Shown here: in pieces, positions 1 to 7,007 of the stretch
How positions within the stretch are numbered: position 1 is the first letter of the stretch
How the letters are laid out: every line of letters starts with the position of its first letter
Assembly (NCBI RefSeq): GCF_001263415.1
Contig: NZ_LGTE01000008.1
Location: 42,582-106,581 of the forward strand
Reading direction: 5' to 3'
From: Thermincola ferriacetica
GTDB lineage: Bacteria > Bacillota > Thermincolia > Thermincolales > Thermincolaceae
Length of the DNA stretch: 64,000 nt
Translations under genes and position numbers: made by a program
Notes under the pieces: model-generated
Database searches by the model: none
What the model was told of the DNA's origin: nothing
Seen by the model: only the letters and a program-made list of their open reading frames with translations

Positions 1-1
1 G

Positions 2-160
2 CAAATAGTAAACATTTTGATACTGATAGGGATCTTTGTACTTATATTTGTAATACCAGCAAGGGTTTTCAAGAAAATAAATGCAATCGAGAGTCATTTA
101 GAACAAATAAATCGTAGGCTAGAAACCTTGGAGGAGAACAAAGTTAAAAACAAACTCTAG
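2..160 (+). CDS. C-terminal end of a small membrane protein (partial, cut by window start)
   Basis: An open frame runs in from the left edge to a TAG at 158-160. It encodes a hydrophobic stretch rich in Ile, Leu and Val (about residues 3-20 of the visible part), then a charged, probably coiled-coil tail (KKINAIESHLEQINRRLETL and onwards). This layout, one membrane helix followed by a short helical tail, is common for very small anchored proteins; the 43-residue protein at 1457 is built the same way. The start codon is outside the window. No family is recognised. It ends 17 bases before the first copy of the palindromic repeat at 178. Confidence 0.55.
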   Translation, partial: QIVNILILIGIFVLIFVIPARVFKKINAIESHLEQINRRLETLEENKVKNKL

Positions 161-177
161 GGCTAAGTGACAACATC

Positions 178-278
178 GCCTAACATAAAGCCGTGTTTCC
201 GCAGTTGAGCATGCCATAACACTGGCAAAGCACCAGCCCTGCCGGTGTTAAAAAATTACTCATTATGCTCAATTGCGG
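178..278 (+). repeat. Palindromic repeat family 1, copy 1 (attC-like, right end lost)
   Basis: Begins with GCCTAAC (178-184) and contains an outer stem CCGCAGTTGAGCAT / ATGCTCAATTGCGG around an inner GC-rich hairpin. After the last GCGG the sequence diverges from copy 3, so the GTTGGAC box seen there is missing. Related copies are at 1801, 4689 and 6882. Confidence 0.8.
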
Positions 279-436
279 TTGTTCATGAAACCATCTCTTT
301 TAGAAATATTTTTTTAATTCTAATTTTGCAATCTCAGGTAGCAAAAATCGCGCCACCAAGCAGGTCGTGGCAAGTTCGTTTCTATCCAAATGCGGCAGGC
401 GAAGTTGCCCCTAATTTGGGAAAAAGAAAACTCCCA
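279..436. other. Intergenic remnant sequence, no gene
   Basis: No supported gene. Positions about 335-360 hold a right-half fragment of palindromic repeat family 2 (GCAAAAATCGCGCCACC), the same motif as at 4902. The rest is unremarkable up to the stop of hicB. Confidence 0.5.
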
Positions 437-868
437 TTATTGGGAGCGTGATTTTGATGATTTTCGTGTTGACGTTTTAGGAGTTCCGGATTTTCTTGAG
501 TTTTTTCCGAAATTTAGAGCAACCAGGCTGAGAATATACTGATTTAAGCTTATATTATCTTTTTGGGCAGCGAGAGAAAGTTCTTTATGGAGGAACTTTG
601 GGAGTCTAAGAGTAAATTTTCCGCTATATTTATCATTATCCTCTGTTTCTGGTAAAGGTATTGTTTGCCCTCTTTTAAGCGCGGTAGATATCCAAACCAT
701 CTTCGCTTCTTCTATATTTTTTAAAGCTTCTTCCGGTGTCTTCCCATCGGACATACATCCTTTAAGTTCAGGTATTTCAGCAAGCCAGCCACCGCCGTCT
801 TCTTCAGAAATAGGTATCAACTTAACGCTATATTTAAGATTTTTGTAGTATTCAAAGTCTTTGGTCAT
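437..868 (-). CDS. hicB: HicB-family antitoxin
   Basis: A 143-residue protein with an N-terminal HicB partial RNase H-like fold (about residues 10-70; GGGWLAEIPELKGCMSDGKT is the typical core) and a C-terminal ribbon-helix-helix-like segment (about 82-118; FTLRLPKFLHKELSLAAQ). The tail is basic and Ser/Lys rich. HicB neutralises the HicA mRNA interferase and usually represses its own operon through the C-terminal DNA-binding part. The ATG at 866-868 has a GAGGAG site just upstream, lying within the 3' end of hicA, so the two were one operon. Because hicA is frameshifted, this may be an orphan antitoxin. Confidence 0.85.
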   Translation of the reverse strand: MTKDFEYYKNLKYSVKLIPISEEDGGGWLAEIPELKGCMSDGKTPEEALKNIEEAKMVWISTALKRGQTIPLPETEDNDKYSGKFTLRLPKFLHKELSLAAQKDNISLNQYILSLVALNFGKNSRKSGTPKTSTRKSSKSRSQ

Positions 869-871
869 ACT

Positions 872-1121
872 TTATTTCTCCTCTCTAACTTCTTTGATTA
901 GAGCAATTAACTTTTTTACATAGATGGCTTTAACTCGGTTATATATGAACAGGCACGGTTATGATAGCATCTGAATTTTCGTCATAAACAGACCAGTGAC
1001 TACCACTTCCGGGTGGTTCGCATATCAAGCCAAATTTGTTAAGAACCGCTTGAAGCTCTGACCATTTTATGTCTTTGGGATTGTTGAGAATTCTTTGAAA
1101 CCGTTTCTCGATTTTAGTCAC
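872..1121 (-). pseudogene. hicA: HicA-like mRNA interferase, frameshifted near its end
   Basis: Starts at a GTG (1119-1121) with an AGGAGGT site. The reading frame gives a HicA double-stranded-RNA-binding-like fold with the GSGSHWSV segment carrying the catalytic His, then runs into a stop after residue 60 (PVHI). Skipping four bases (ATAT in an AT run at about 945-952) restores NRVKAIYVKKLIALIKEV, the normal HicA C-terminus, ending at 872 just before hicB. The intact gene would give about 81 residues, the usual HicA size. So the toxin carries a +4 slip mutation that removes the last strand and helix; it is probably inactive, though a short residual activity cannot be excluded. Confidence 0.75.
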
Positions 1122-1456
1122 TGGAACCTCCTATGAAATATTAAACAAAAATACCATATTTAATACCAATAATACTTTGCTGGTATTAATTATGATACCA
1201 TAAAAATAGAATCTGAACAAGGGGCACTTCCTCTAACAACACCCAAAACGGCTCCGCTTCGCTCCGTTCAACTTGCCCCGTCCTCGGCTGTCGTGGTCTT
1301 GCGAATAGGGAGCAAGGGTCTGGGGAGGCAAAAACCGCGCCAGCCATGCGGGAAGTCAAAGTTTGTTTAGCCAATATGTCTTAGGCGAAATTGTGCCATC
1401 GACGTATCAATTTTTTAAAATAACAGTTCTCATTGAATTAATATGGAGGTATCACT
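1122..1456. repeat. Intergenic; palindromic repeat family 2 fragment
   Basis: Positions about 1245-1355 carry the family 2 block (GGCTCCGCTTCGCTCC, then CCCCGTCCTCGGCTG, then GCAAAAACCGCGCC). The same block recurs at 4839-4920 and 7715-7795. No gene is supported; an apparent minus-strand frame here simply follows the repeat. Confidence 0.65.
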
Positions 1457-1588
1457 ATGAACTTAGGTATTTTCGAGTTATCTATGATGATTCTTTATCC
1501 TGTTGTTGGAATTTTAATAATATATTTTGTAATAAAGTCGGCCGTAAAAAATGCTATTAAAGAATTAAAAGAGGAAGGTCATTTATAG
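1457..1588 (+). CDS. Small single-pass membrane protein (43 aa)
   Basis: The ATG at 1457 is preceded by a good ribosome site (TGGAGG, about 7 bases upstream). The 43-residue product has one hydrophobic segment (about residues 10-27, MILYPVVGILIIYFVIK) followed by a charged helix (AVKNAIKELKEEGHL). It shares this architecture with the partial protein at the left edge of the window. No family is recognised and no function is proposed. The strong ribosome site and the amphipathic tail make it more than a chance frame. Confidence 0.55.
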   Translation: MNLGIFELSMMILYPVVGILIIYFVIKSAVKNAIKELKEEGHL

Positions 1589-1615
1589 AAATTTATTGTA
1601 AATAGAGGGATAATA

Positions 1616-1792
1616 ATGCCTTTAGTTAAGGTAGAGATATTCAAAGGTAAGAGTGACACCTATAAAAAAGCCTTACTCAATGGAATTCACGCAGCACTAG
1701 TCGAAGCGATCAAGATTCCGGATTATGATAGGATGCAGCGGCTCTATGAATTAGAACCTCAAAATTTCGAGATAGCACAAAATAAAACGTGA
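1616..1792 (+). pseudogene. Truncated tautomerase-superfamily protein
   Basis: Begins MPLVKVEIFKG with the N-terminal Pro (after Met removal) that is the catalytic base of 4-oxalocrotonate tautomerase-like enzymes, and continues through the first beta-alpha-beta unit and LYELEPQNFEIAQNKT. Members of the longer tautomerase families go on for a second unit of about 60 residues; here a TGA follows residue 58, and repeat family 1 material begins nine bases later at 1801. The gene therefore looks cut by a repeat insertion or recombination. A GAGGG site lies about 9 bases upstream of the ATG. It could still make a single-unit 58-residue tautomerase, which is close to the size of the small 4-OT enzymes. 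Confidence 0.55.
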
Positions 1793-1800
1793 TTAGCCGT

Positions 1801-1847
1801 TCCTCAATATGCCCAACTGCGGCAACACGTGTTGGACGAAGCCGCAG
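1801..1847 (+). repeat. Palindromic repeat family 1, copy 2 (right half only)
   Basis: Matches the right arm of copy 3: ATATGCCCAACTGCGGCAAC, then GTTGGAC (1831-1837) and GAAGCCGCAG. The left arm is absent and is replaced by the end of the truncated tautomerase. Confidence 0.75.
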
Positions 1848-1916
1848 CCGTAAAGCATACAGCGGCGCGGCATTTTGGCGGTTAAGCGAAACGGCGCAAT
1901 TTCGGGGAGGACAAGC

Positions 1917-2621
1917 ATGATAGTTGATTTCTTAAAAAGCAATTCTACTTGGATAAAAGATGTTTTTTCAATTATCTTTACAGGGAGCGCTACTATTGTA
2001 GCAATTTTGACATACATTCGGGCCAAAGAAACATTCTTGCAGCTTATAAGAACTGAGGTTATTAAAAAGCAGACTGAAATTCTTAACTGAAATTCTGGAA
2101 GTGTTTTCTAAACATGAATTTAGCTTAGAACGTGCTCTTGATTATGTAAACGTTGCACAAATCAATGCTTTAAACATTTTGTTTGAGTATGGTTGCATAA
2201 ATCACAACCTATCACAGAGGTTATATATTTATGCAATCGAGCAGTTCATGGCCAAGAGGTTCGAATACAGGATGCAAAATCTATTGTTGATATAGGCATT
2301 TCGTTATTAAGTTACTTAAATGGTTTTATCCATGATTACACTATAAAACCTTCTGAGGTTCTGGAAATCAGCCAACAGGAATTGACAAATTATAAAAATG
2401 CTAAATATCGGGTTGTTAGTATAATACCCTACGTCGAAAGGCCGGTAAAAAATGTTCGTATTGTTACTCAGGAAGGACTTGATCAACTCCTTGAAGGATA
2501 TGTTAAGGGATTAGCAATTGTCGGACCACAAGAGTCATTTCCTTTTGTTCAGGATGTTCGCCTATCTTCTTCCGCGCGGACTACGGGAATCGATGTATTC
2601 CTGCAACCATTTCTTGGATGA
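1917..2621 (+). pseudogene. Membrane-anchored protein of unknown family, two frameshifts
   Basis: An ATG at 1917 (GGGGAGG upstream) opens an N-terminal part with one membrane helix (about residues 12-35, IKDVFSIIFTGSATIVAILT) that stops at 2090. Coding continues in a second frame from about 2083 (EILEVFSKHEFSLERALDYVNVAQINALNILFEYG), and in a third frame from about 2260 (DAKSIVDIGISLLSYLNGFI to the region of VRIVTQEGLDQLLEG). The stretch TGAAATTCTTAACTGAAATTCT shows a local duplication at the first break. The three pieces read as one alpha-helical protein of about 220 residues broken twice. The end overlaps the 3' end of the opposing fic gene by about 60 bases. The family is not recognised. 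Confidence 0.5.
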
Positions 2622-3554
2622 TAACCAGAGGCTTCCCTCTTTAACGGCCTTAAGTTTTCCTTCCTGGGCCAAACGGCGAAGGTAGCTTGGTTGGTACTGC
2701 GTACCTTCTGCTAAAGTACTCAGTGGGACCAGGTCTTCTTTCCTGGAAAGTTTAGGTAACATTAGTTTATTTAAATTGTCCCTTACCGCTCTTGCGACCA
2801 GTTCTGCAAGCATTGTATAATCAGGATTTTTGCTCTGCGCCCGTTCAAGTGCCCGGAGATATTTGGGGCGCTGGCTTTTAAGAATAATTGCCGGTGGATA
2901 ACCATTAACTATAAGGATATAGTTCATTAACAGCCGGCCGGTTCTGCCGTTCCCATCGCTAAAAGGGTGAATTTTTTCAAATTCGGCATGTATTAGAGCT
3001 ACCCATTCACAAACGGATAAGTCTCCTGGACCGTCATTTATTTTTTTTATTAATTCGTTGATCAAGTCAGGCACGTCACCGGAAGGAGGAAGTTTAAGCG
3101 AGCTCCCTCTTATTCTCGGAGTCGGTCCTGTGCGAAATTGGCCGGGCTGGTCTCCTGTTACGGGAGGATATGATGTCCAAACCGGTCCCATAAGTAATTT
3201 GTGAATATGGCTTATGTGCTGAACAGTTATTATTTTATCCTGTTGTTTATATGATTCTACTGCCTGCTCGTATACCCACCTTGCTGCATTGGAATAGCCC
3301 TGCACCTCTAAGTAATGTCTGATTTCTTTGTTGCCAGTTACAATTTCTTGTTCAACCAGTTTATAAATTTCTCGTGAATTTAGTGTATTTCCCTCCAGAG
3401 CTGTAGAATGGTGTGTTTCTTCAAGCCAAATGTCTTTCCAGATTTCATTTGCTTCCAGGCTTGCAGGAAACCCGCCCATTTCTTTATGGAATACGGTTAT
3501 TTCACTTTTAACTTTCTCAAGCAGCTTCTTTAAGCTGGGTCTTCCCCTGTTCAT
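2562..3554 (-). CDS. Fic-domain protein (probable AMP-transferase)
   Basis: The 330-residue protein carries the Fic active site HPFSDGNGRTGR (about residues 200-211), which transfers AMP from ATP to a target hydroxyl. It also has the inhibitory helix motif STALEGNT (about residues 50-57) in an N-terminal position, the class II arrangement in which Glu blocks ATP until released. Fic_N lies at about 35-105, the Fic core at about 115-260, and the C-terminal 65 residues (PSYLRRLAQEGKLKAVKEGS) look like a helix-turn-helix DNA-binding tail. The ATG at 3552-3554 is chosen because TTGGAGGAATTACT lies directly upstream; an upstream in-frame start lacks a ribosome site. The Fic-HTH arrangement suggests autoregulation, in line with repeated TAGCTACAAT sites just upstream. 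Confidence 0.88.
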   Translation of the reverse strand: MNRGRPSLKKLLEKVKSEITVFHKEMGGFPASLEANEIWKDIWLEETHHSTALEGNTLNSREIYKLVEQEIVTGNKEIRHYLEVQGYSNAARWVYEQAVESYKQQDKIITVQHISHIHKLLMGPVWTSYPPVTGDQPGQFRTGPTPRIRGSSLKLPPSGDVPDLINELIKKINDGPGDLSVCEWVALIHAEFEKIHPFSDGNGRTGRLLMNYILIVNGYPPAIILKSQRPKYLRALERAQSKNPDYTMLAELVARAVRDNLNKLMLPKLSRKEDLVPLSTLAEGTQYQPSYLRRLAQEGKLKAVKEGSLWLSSKKWLQEYIDSRSPRGRR

Positions 3555-3567
3555 AGTAATTCCTCCA

Positions 3568-3650
3568 AATTGTAGCTTTAATTTTAGTTTAACCAACTAG
3601 CTACAATTTTATTGTAGCTTTTTATTAAGTTTTTTGCAATAGCTACAATT
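3568..3650. promoter_or_regulatory. Repeated operator-like sites upstream of fic
   Basis: The decamer TAGCTACAAT occurs at 3598-3607 and 3640-3649 and in reverse (ATTGTAGCT) at 3569-3577 and 3611-3619. The middle pair forms an almost perfect palindrome AGCTACAAT-TTT-ATTGTAGCT at 3599-3619. The position between the fic ribosome site and its upstream region suggests an operator, possibly for the HTH tail of the Fic protein. Confidence 0.5.
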
Positions 3651-3892
3651 TGTCGAAAATTATTCCTCATATATATAGGAGTAGTGTCAGCTACGCTGGT
3701 ACTACCCTTGCCTGCGGCTGTCTCAGCAGCGTTTTTTAGGGAATATGTTTGTATGTTTGTAAACATGTAATTATGGCAATTCTTAATCAACCCCACTGGC
3801 GGAAAGCTGGTCCCAAGGGCTGTACAAAAAAATTTTCCTACTTGGTTGTAATTCTTCCAGGCGGTAAAAATTTTTTTGCTCCCGTGGGTTGA

Positions 3893-4005
3893 CCTGGCCG
3901 GGCCTGACCGGTGCGCCCAGCCTGCGGCCGACGGAACTCAAGGGATTAGCACAGTCTGAGCTAAACGTCGGCCCACATTTATTGGACCGGTCATTCCTGG
4001 CCAGG
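3893..4005. repeat. Three nested inverted repeats, possible structured RNA or small mobile element
   Basis: Nested arms: CCTGGCC (3893-3899) with GGCCAGG (3999-4005); TGACCGGT (3905-3912) with ACCGGTCA (3986-3993); GGCCGACG (3926-3933) with CGTCGGCC (3966-3973). The arms are perfect and separated by asymmetric internal loops. The region (about 3797-4085) has no gene. Confidence 0.6.
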
Positions 4006-4169
4006 AAGCAATATTTTATTCAGCCTCAGGAATCTAGGGATTAGCAAGGTTAATGCTTGAGATGGATTTTTATGGTATAATTTAGATGGGACAGACGAAC
4101 TTTGTTCGTTTAGGGACGTGTTTAGGCGAAATGACTTGCTCCATAGGGGTTTTTCGGAGGCACATCATA

Positions 4170-4409
4170 TTGAAAAAATATTGTTTTCTTATTTTGGCAG
4201 TATTGCCTTTACTAATGTTGTTGATATTGTTTTTGTTAATTCATGGGTCATATTCTACAATGATTTGGCTCACTTCCAAGCCGTTTCCGTTTAGGGCAAT
4301 GGGTAGCGGTCCGTTTCAACTATGGACGGGTGTATTAATGATTATATTGTCAGGATTGTTCTTTAGTTTATATCGATTTGTATCTCGAAATAAAGAAAAA
4401 GATGATTAG
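4170..4409 (+). CDS. Small two-helix membrane protein (79 aa)
   Basis: A TTG at 4170 is taken as the start because CGGAGG lies 9 bases upstream; earlier in-frame starts lack a ribosome site and would add 28 unconvincing residues. The product has two membrane helices (about residues 5-26, FLILAVLPLLMLLILFLLI, and about 48-68, LWTGVLMIILSGLFFSLY) and a short charged tail (RNKEKDD). A promoter-like TATAAT is visible at 4075-4080. The family is not recognised. The next small gene follows within 20 bases. Confidence 0.5.
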   Translation: MKKYCFLILAVLPLLMLLILFLLIHGSYSTMIWLTSKPFPFRAMGSGPFQLWTGVLMIILSGLFFSLYRFVSRNKEKDD

Positions 4410-4426
4410 TTGGGTTGAGTGATTCA

Positions 4427-4658
4427 ATGAAGATTAATAATCAAAAGCAGGATTTGCATGAATATATAAAACAGCTAGAAAAAGATACAAAACCTATTTT
4501 GACCTTTGCAGATAGACGAAAAAATGAAATCTGGTGTTTTTCGCCGTACATTTCTAGAGCCGCTTCCAAAAAGGCTGAAGATCATGATTGCTGTTGTAGT
4601 GACTGGTCTAATACTTTATAGACTATTTGAAAATATAATGGTTTCATTGTGGCAATAA
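4427..4658 (+). pseudogene. Small membrane protein gene in two overlapping frames
   Basis: The ATG at 4427 opens MKINNQKQDLHEYIKQLEKDTKPILTFADRRKNE, a charged N-terminus whose frame then loses sense and stops at 4621. From the run of A at 4519-4524 a second frame beginning ATG (4524) gives MKSGVFRRTFLEPLPKRLKIM followed by a membrane helix (IAVVVTGLILYRLF) and ends at 4658. Read together they make a soluble head plus a C-terminal anchor, so a one-base slip in the A-run most likely broke one gene. Two separate tiny genes, or translational frameshifting at the slippery A-run, are alternatives. Confidence 0.4.
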
Positions 4659-4688
4659 AGTAAATGATGCGGGTCAGCAAGTCACATC

Positions 4689-4814
4689 GCCTAACATAAA
4701 GCCGTGTTTCCGCAGTTGAGCATGCAAAAACACCGGCAAAGCACTGGCACTGCCGGCGTTAAACCGTTACTTAATATGCTCAATTGCGGCAACACATGTT
4801 GGACGAAGCCGCAG
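4689..4814 (+). repeat. Palindromic repeat family 1, copy 3 (complete, attC-like)
   Basis: The most complete copy. It begins GCCTAAC (4689-4695, fits RYYYAAC) and its right box is GTTGGAC (4798-4804, fits GTTRRRY), 116 bases end to end. Between them are AAGCCG close to the left box, the stem CCGCAGTTGAGCAT / ATGCTCAATTGCGG and an inner hairpin ACACCGGC / GCCGGCGTT. Both boxes and the overall length fit integron attC sites, but no integrase gene is in the window. Confidence 0.7.
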
Positions 4815-4838
4815 CATCGAAGCTGTACGACACAACAG

Positions 4839-4920
4839 CTCCGCTTCGCTCCGACCCAACTTGTCCCGTCCTCGGCTGCCACGGTTTTTGCAGTTACCTG
4901 GCAAAAATCGCGCCACCAAG
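4839..4920 (+). repeat. Palindromic repeat family 2, complete copy
   Basis: Contains GCTCCGCTTCGCTCCGACCC, CCCGTCCTCGGCTGCC and the hairpin CGGTTTTTGC / GCAAAAATCG with a 9-base loop, ending CGCGCCACC. Further copies or fragments are at about 335, 1245, 5112, 7715 and 7838. Confidence 0.65.
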
Positions 4921-5111
4921 GGGGTAGGGGCCAGGGCTACTACTACGACCTGCCACGCCGCTCATTTGGTACCACCGGCCAGGCGGCACATTGGGAAAAG
5001 GCCGCCGCGTGCCTGGCCGATGGGCCGTTCCTACTCAACAAAGCAATAAAGCCGACTCAAATGAGCGGCTTTGCAGAATGGCCGACTAACGGCGTTCTAA
5101 ACGACAGTTTT

Positions 5112-5156
5112 GGTGTCACGATTTTTGCGGACCAGGTGCAAAAACCGCGCCGGTCG
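5112..5156 (+). repeat. Palindromic repeat family 2, hairpin copy next to intron debris
   Basis: CACGATTTTTGC at the left and GCAAAAACCGCGCC at the right form an imperfect hairpin. The right end abuts the truncated group II intron coding sequence. Confidence 0.6.
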
Positions 5157-5159
5157 TGC

Positions 5160-5654
5160 GGGGAAAGACTAAAGAAATTCCGGCTGGAGTTAGCAGAAGA
5201 AAAGACCCGGATAATCCGGTTCACCCGATTTCGCAAGGAAGAAAACCAAAGCTTCGAGTTCTTGGGCTTCGAATACCGATGGGGAACGTCACGACAGGGG
5301 AAAGACATAATTAAGAGGAGAACCTCCGGGAAGAAAGTTCGGAAATCCCTGCAGGCATTCAAAGAATGGTGCCGGGAGAACCGGAACAACCGGCTATTAA
5401 AGCTATTCGGGCAATTAAATCCGAAACTTCGAGGCTATCACAACTACTATAGGATTATCGGCAACTATGAAGGAATTAACGAGTTCTACCAAAATGCCGT
5501 AAGAATCCTATATAAATGGCTAAATCGAAGGAGCCGAAGGCGGAGCTTCAACTGGATGGAATTTCGGAAAACCCTGGACAGATACAAAATATTGCGGCCT
5601 CGAATAATGGAGAGTCGTAACTGCCAGTTAGAACTTGAATTTGATTTTGTCTGA
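5160..5654 (+). pseudogene. Group II intron reverse transcriptase/maturase, C-terminal fragment
   Basis: Only the last 164 residues survive. They start in the final palm/finger part of the reverse transcriptase (RLKKFRLELAEEKTRIIRFT, then FEFLGFEYRW) and run through the maturase X domain (LNPKLRGYHNYYRI, YKWLNRRSRRRSFNW, RPRI). The first two-thirds of the protein, including the catalytic YADD motif, are gone, and the left edge fuses to a family 2 hairpin. No start codon belongs to it. Intron domain V/VI-like RNA follows directly, so this is the 3' end of one intron copy that can no longer retrotranspose by itself. Confidence 0.85.
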
Positions 5655-5671
5655 TTACGGAAGTGAGTATT

Positions 5672-5748
5672 ACTGAAGAGCCCGGTGCGGTAGTTCCGCA
5701 CGCCGGGATCTGTGCGGGGGTTGGCGGGTAACCGGCAGTCCTACCGTG
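5672..5748 (+). ncRNA. Group II intron domain V/VI (3' end of intron)
   Basis: GAGCCCGGTGCGG with the pairing strand CCGCACGCCGGG forms a domain V-like hairpin beginning with the AGC triad. A domain VI-like stem (GGCGGGTAACCGGCAGTC, CCTACCGTGAC) follows and ends the intron near 5748. It lies directly after the maturase fragment, the usual order. Confidence 0.75.
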
Positions 5749-5787
5749 ACGGTGAAATGTTTTTTGTCTATTTGTAGCTAAAAAATA

Positions 5788-5816
5788 AAAAACCCTTGAA
5801 AAGACAAGGGGTTTAA
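5788..5816 (+). terminator. Intrinsic terminator-like hairpin
   Basis: AACCCTTG-AAAAGA-CAAGGGGTTT forms an 8-base-pair stem downstream of the intron remnant. The T-tract is weak. Confidence 0.4.
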
Positions 5817-5848
5817 AGAGTTAAGGGGTGTAAAGAGTTAGTCTGAAT

Positions 5849-6156
5849 ACATCACTGGTGAATAACTTCAATTAAAGATTATTTACCAGTGATGTAGGAA
5901 AATCCTGCATAAATATCTAACTTCTAAATAAAAATGCTAAAGCTCCTCCAAAGAGGGGCTTTAGCTAGAAAAAGCTTTAAGCCAATACCTAATTATTATT
6001 TAATAATTAGGTTAGATAAGACTCATGTATAATTATATGCATTGTATTGATATTTTATACTTGTTTTTGTGAAAATATGACAAAAGGTCGCCAATTAAAG
6101 CGACCTTTGCCTAGAAAAGCTTTAAAAGCCAATGCCTAGAAAACTAGGCTAGATAA
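5849..6156 (+). repeat. Gene-free region with a tandem structured module
   Basis: A 12-bp inverted repeat TACATCACTGGT / ACCAGTGATGTA opens the region (5849-5896). Two related modules follow. Module 1 (5935-6019): hairpin GCTAAAGC...GCTTTAGC, linker TAGAAAAAGCTTTAAGCCAAT, hairpin CCTAATTATT / AATAATTAGG, TTAGATAA. Module 2 (6084-6156): hairpin AAGGTCGC / GCGACCTT, linker CTAGAAAAGCTTTAAAAGCC, hairpin GCCTAG / CTAGGC, TAGATAA. The linkers are conserved while the stems change on both sides, which suggests RNA structure rather than simple DNA repeats. Confidence 0.55.
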
Positions 6157-6244
6157 CTAATAGGATCTCTCAAGTTCATTGTAATACCATTTTGTTGATG
6201 TTGTCAACACTTTTGTTGACAAAATTGTTAACAGATAAAAAACC

Positions 6245-6793
6245 TTATATATGTAGTTGTTTTCTAAGTTTTGAGTTAATTTCCTTCATTTTTTCATGTT
6301 TTATTTTACCAATTTTAATATCTAACCTAGCTTTATCAATAGTCATGATATCAGTAAAAATGATTCTAGAAGGATCTTTATCTAGGTGGCCTGATTCAAG
6401 GTCGCTGTTGGAAAGCCTCATTTGATATTTTGGATTGATTTTTGTACCGTCACCTTCGATAGGTAGTACATTCACTTTTTCGGAATATATGTTTCCTGTA
6501 TCATTTGAGATAATGATAACCAAGTGGTTTCCACATAGTTCACTTCCAATGTTTTCATTTATAATCGCATTAAATATCTCTCCTCTTAAAGGTCTAACCG
6601 GATGGTAACTTAACTGGTGCTCAGACCTGGCCTTTCTATTTTCTAATGATTGATAATGCAACTTGCAAATATCTGGGAGATGTTTAATAATGGCTAAAGT
6701 TTTAAGAAAATAGTGGGGCTTAAAGTCTTTAATTATGTCTTTAAAGGATTCTGAAAGATTGTTTATGGCTTTATCTTCGTTATTTCCGCTCAA
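6245..6793 (-). CDS. PemK/MazF-like toxin-family protein
   Basis: The central part (VRPLRGEIFNAIINENIGSEL, then NHLVIIISNDTGNIYSEKVNVLPIEG) matches the MazF/PemK endoribonuclease fold: an RGEIF-type first strand, then the strand pair with a conserved Ser-Asn near the active site. The N-terminal 70 residues are helical and extra compared with ordinary 110-residue MazF. The C-terminal 40 residues (DKARLDIKIGKIKHEKMKEINSKLRKQL) resemble the usual end of the family. A TTG at 6791-6793 is preferred as the start because GGAGGG lies 8 bases upstream; the ATG at 6806-6808 contains that site instead. No antitoxin gene is adjacent, which is unusual; the longer N-terminus may compensate, but that is a guess. 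Confidence 0.6.
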   Translation of the reverse strand: MSGNNEDKAINNLSESFKDIIKDFKPHYFLKTLAIIKHLPDICKLHYQSLENRKARSEHQLSYHPVRPLRGEIFNAIINENIGSELCGNHLVIIISNDTGNIYSEKVNVLPIEGDGTKINPKYQMRLSNSDLESGHLDKDPSRIIFTDIMTIDKARLDIKIGKIKHEKMKEINSKLRKQLHI

Positions 6794-6881
6794 AAGGTTT
6801 CCCTCCATTCATCAAATATTAATTTGACAAATTGAGGGGAAATCCTGCAATTTATCTAGCCAAGCCGACAAAAAACACATC

Positions 6882-6982
6882 GCCTAACATAAAGCCATGT
6901 TTCCGCAGTTGAGCATGCAAAAACACCGGCAAAGCACTGGCCCTGCCGGCGTTAAACCGTTACTTAATATGCTCAATTGCGG
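6882..6982 (+). repeat. Palindromic repeat family 1, copy 4
   Basis: GCCTAAC (6882-6888) and the complete double-hairpin body are nearly identical to copy 3 through ATGCTCAATTGCGG. The right box is lost; group II intron 3'-end debris begins about 25 bases later. Confidence 0.8.
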
Positions 6983-7007
6983 ATAAAACATATAAAGTAA
7001 AATATTC

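Noticed and set aside
4704..5159. Open frame running from the family 1 repeat into the intron maturase
   Set aside because: The first 150 codons follow repeat sequence and have no protein-like character; only the part from about 5160 matches a maturase.
5935..6808. Type III toxin-antitoxin system (RNA repeats plus ToxN-like toxin)
   Set aside because: The tandem RNA-like modules lie downstream of, not upstream of, the MazF-like gene and on the other strand; the toxin looks like PemK/MazF rather than ToxN.
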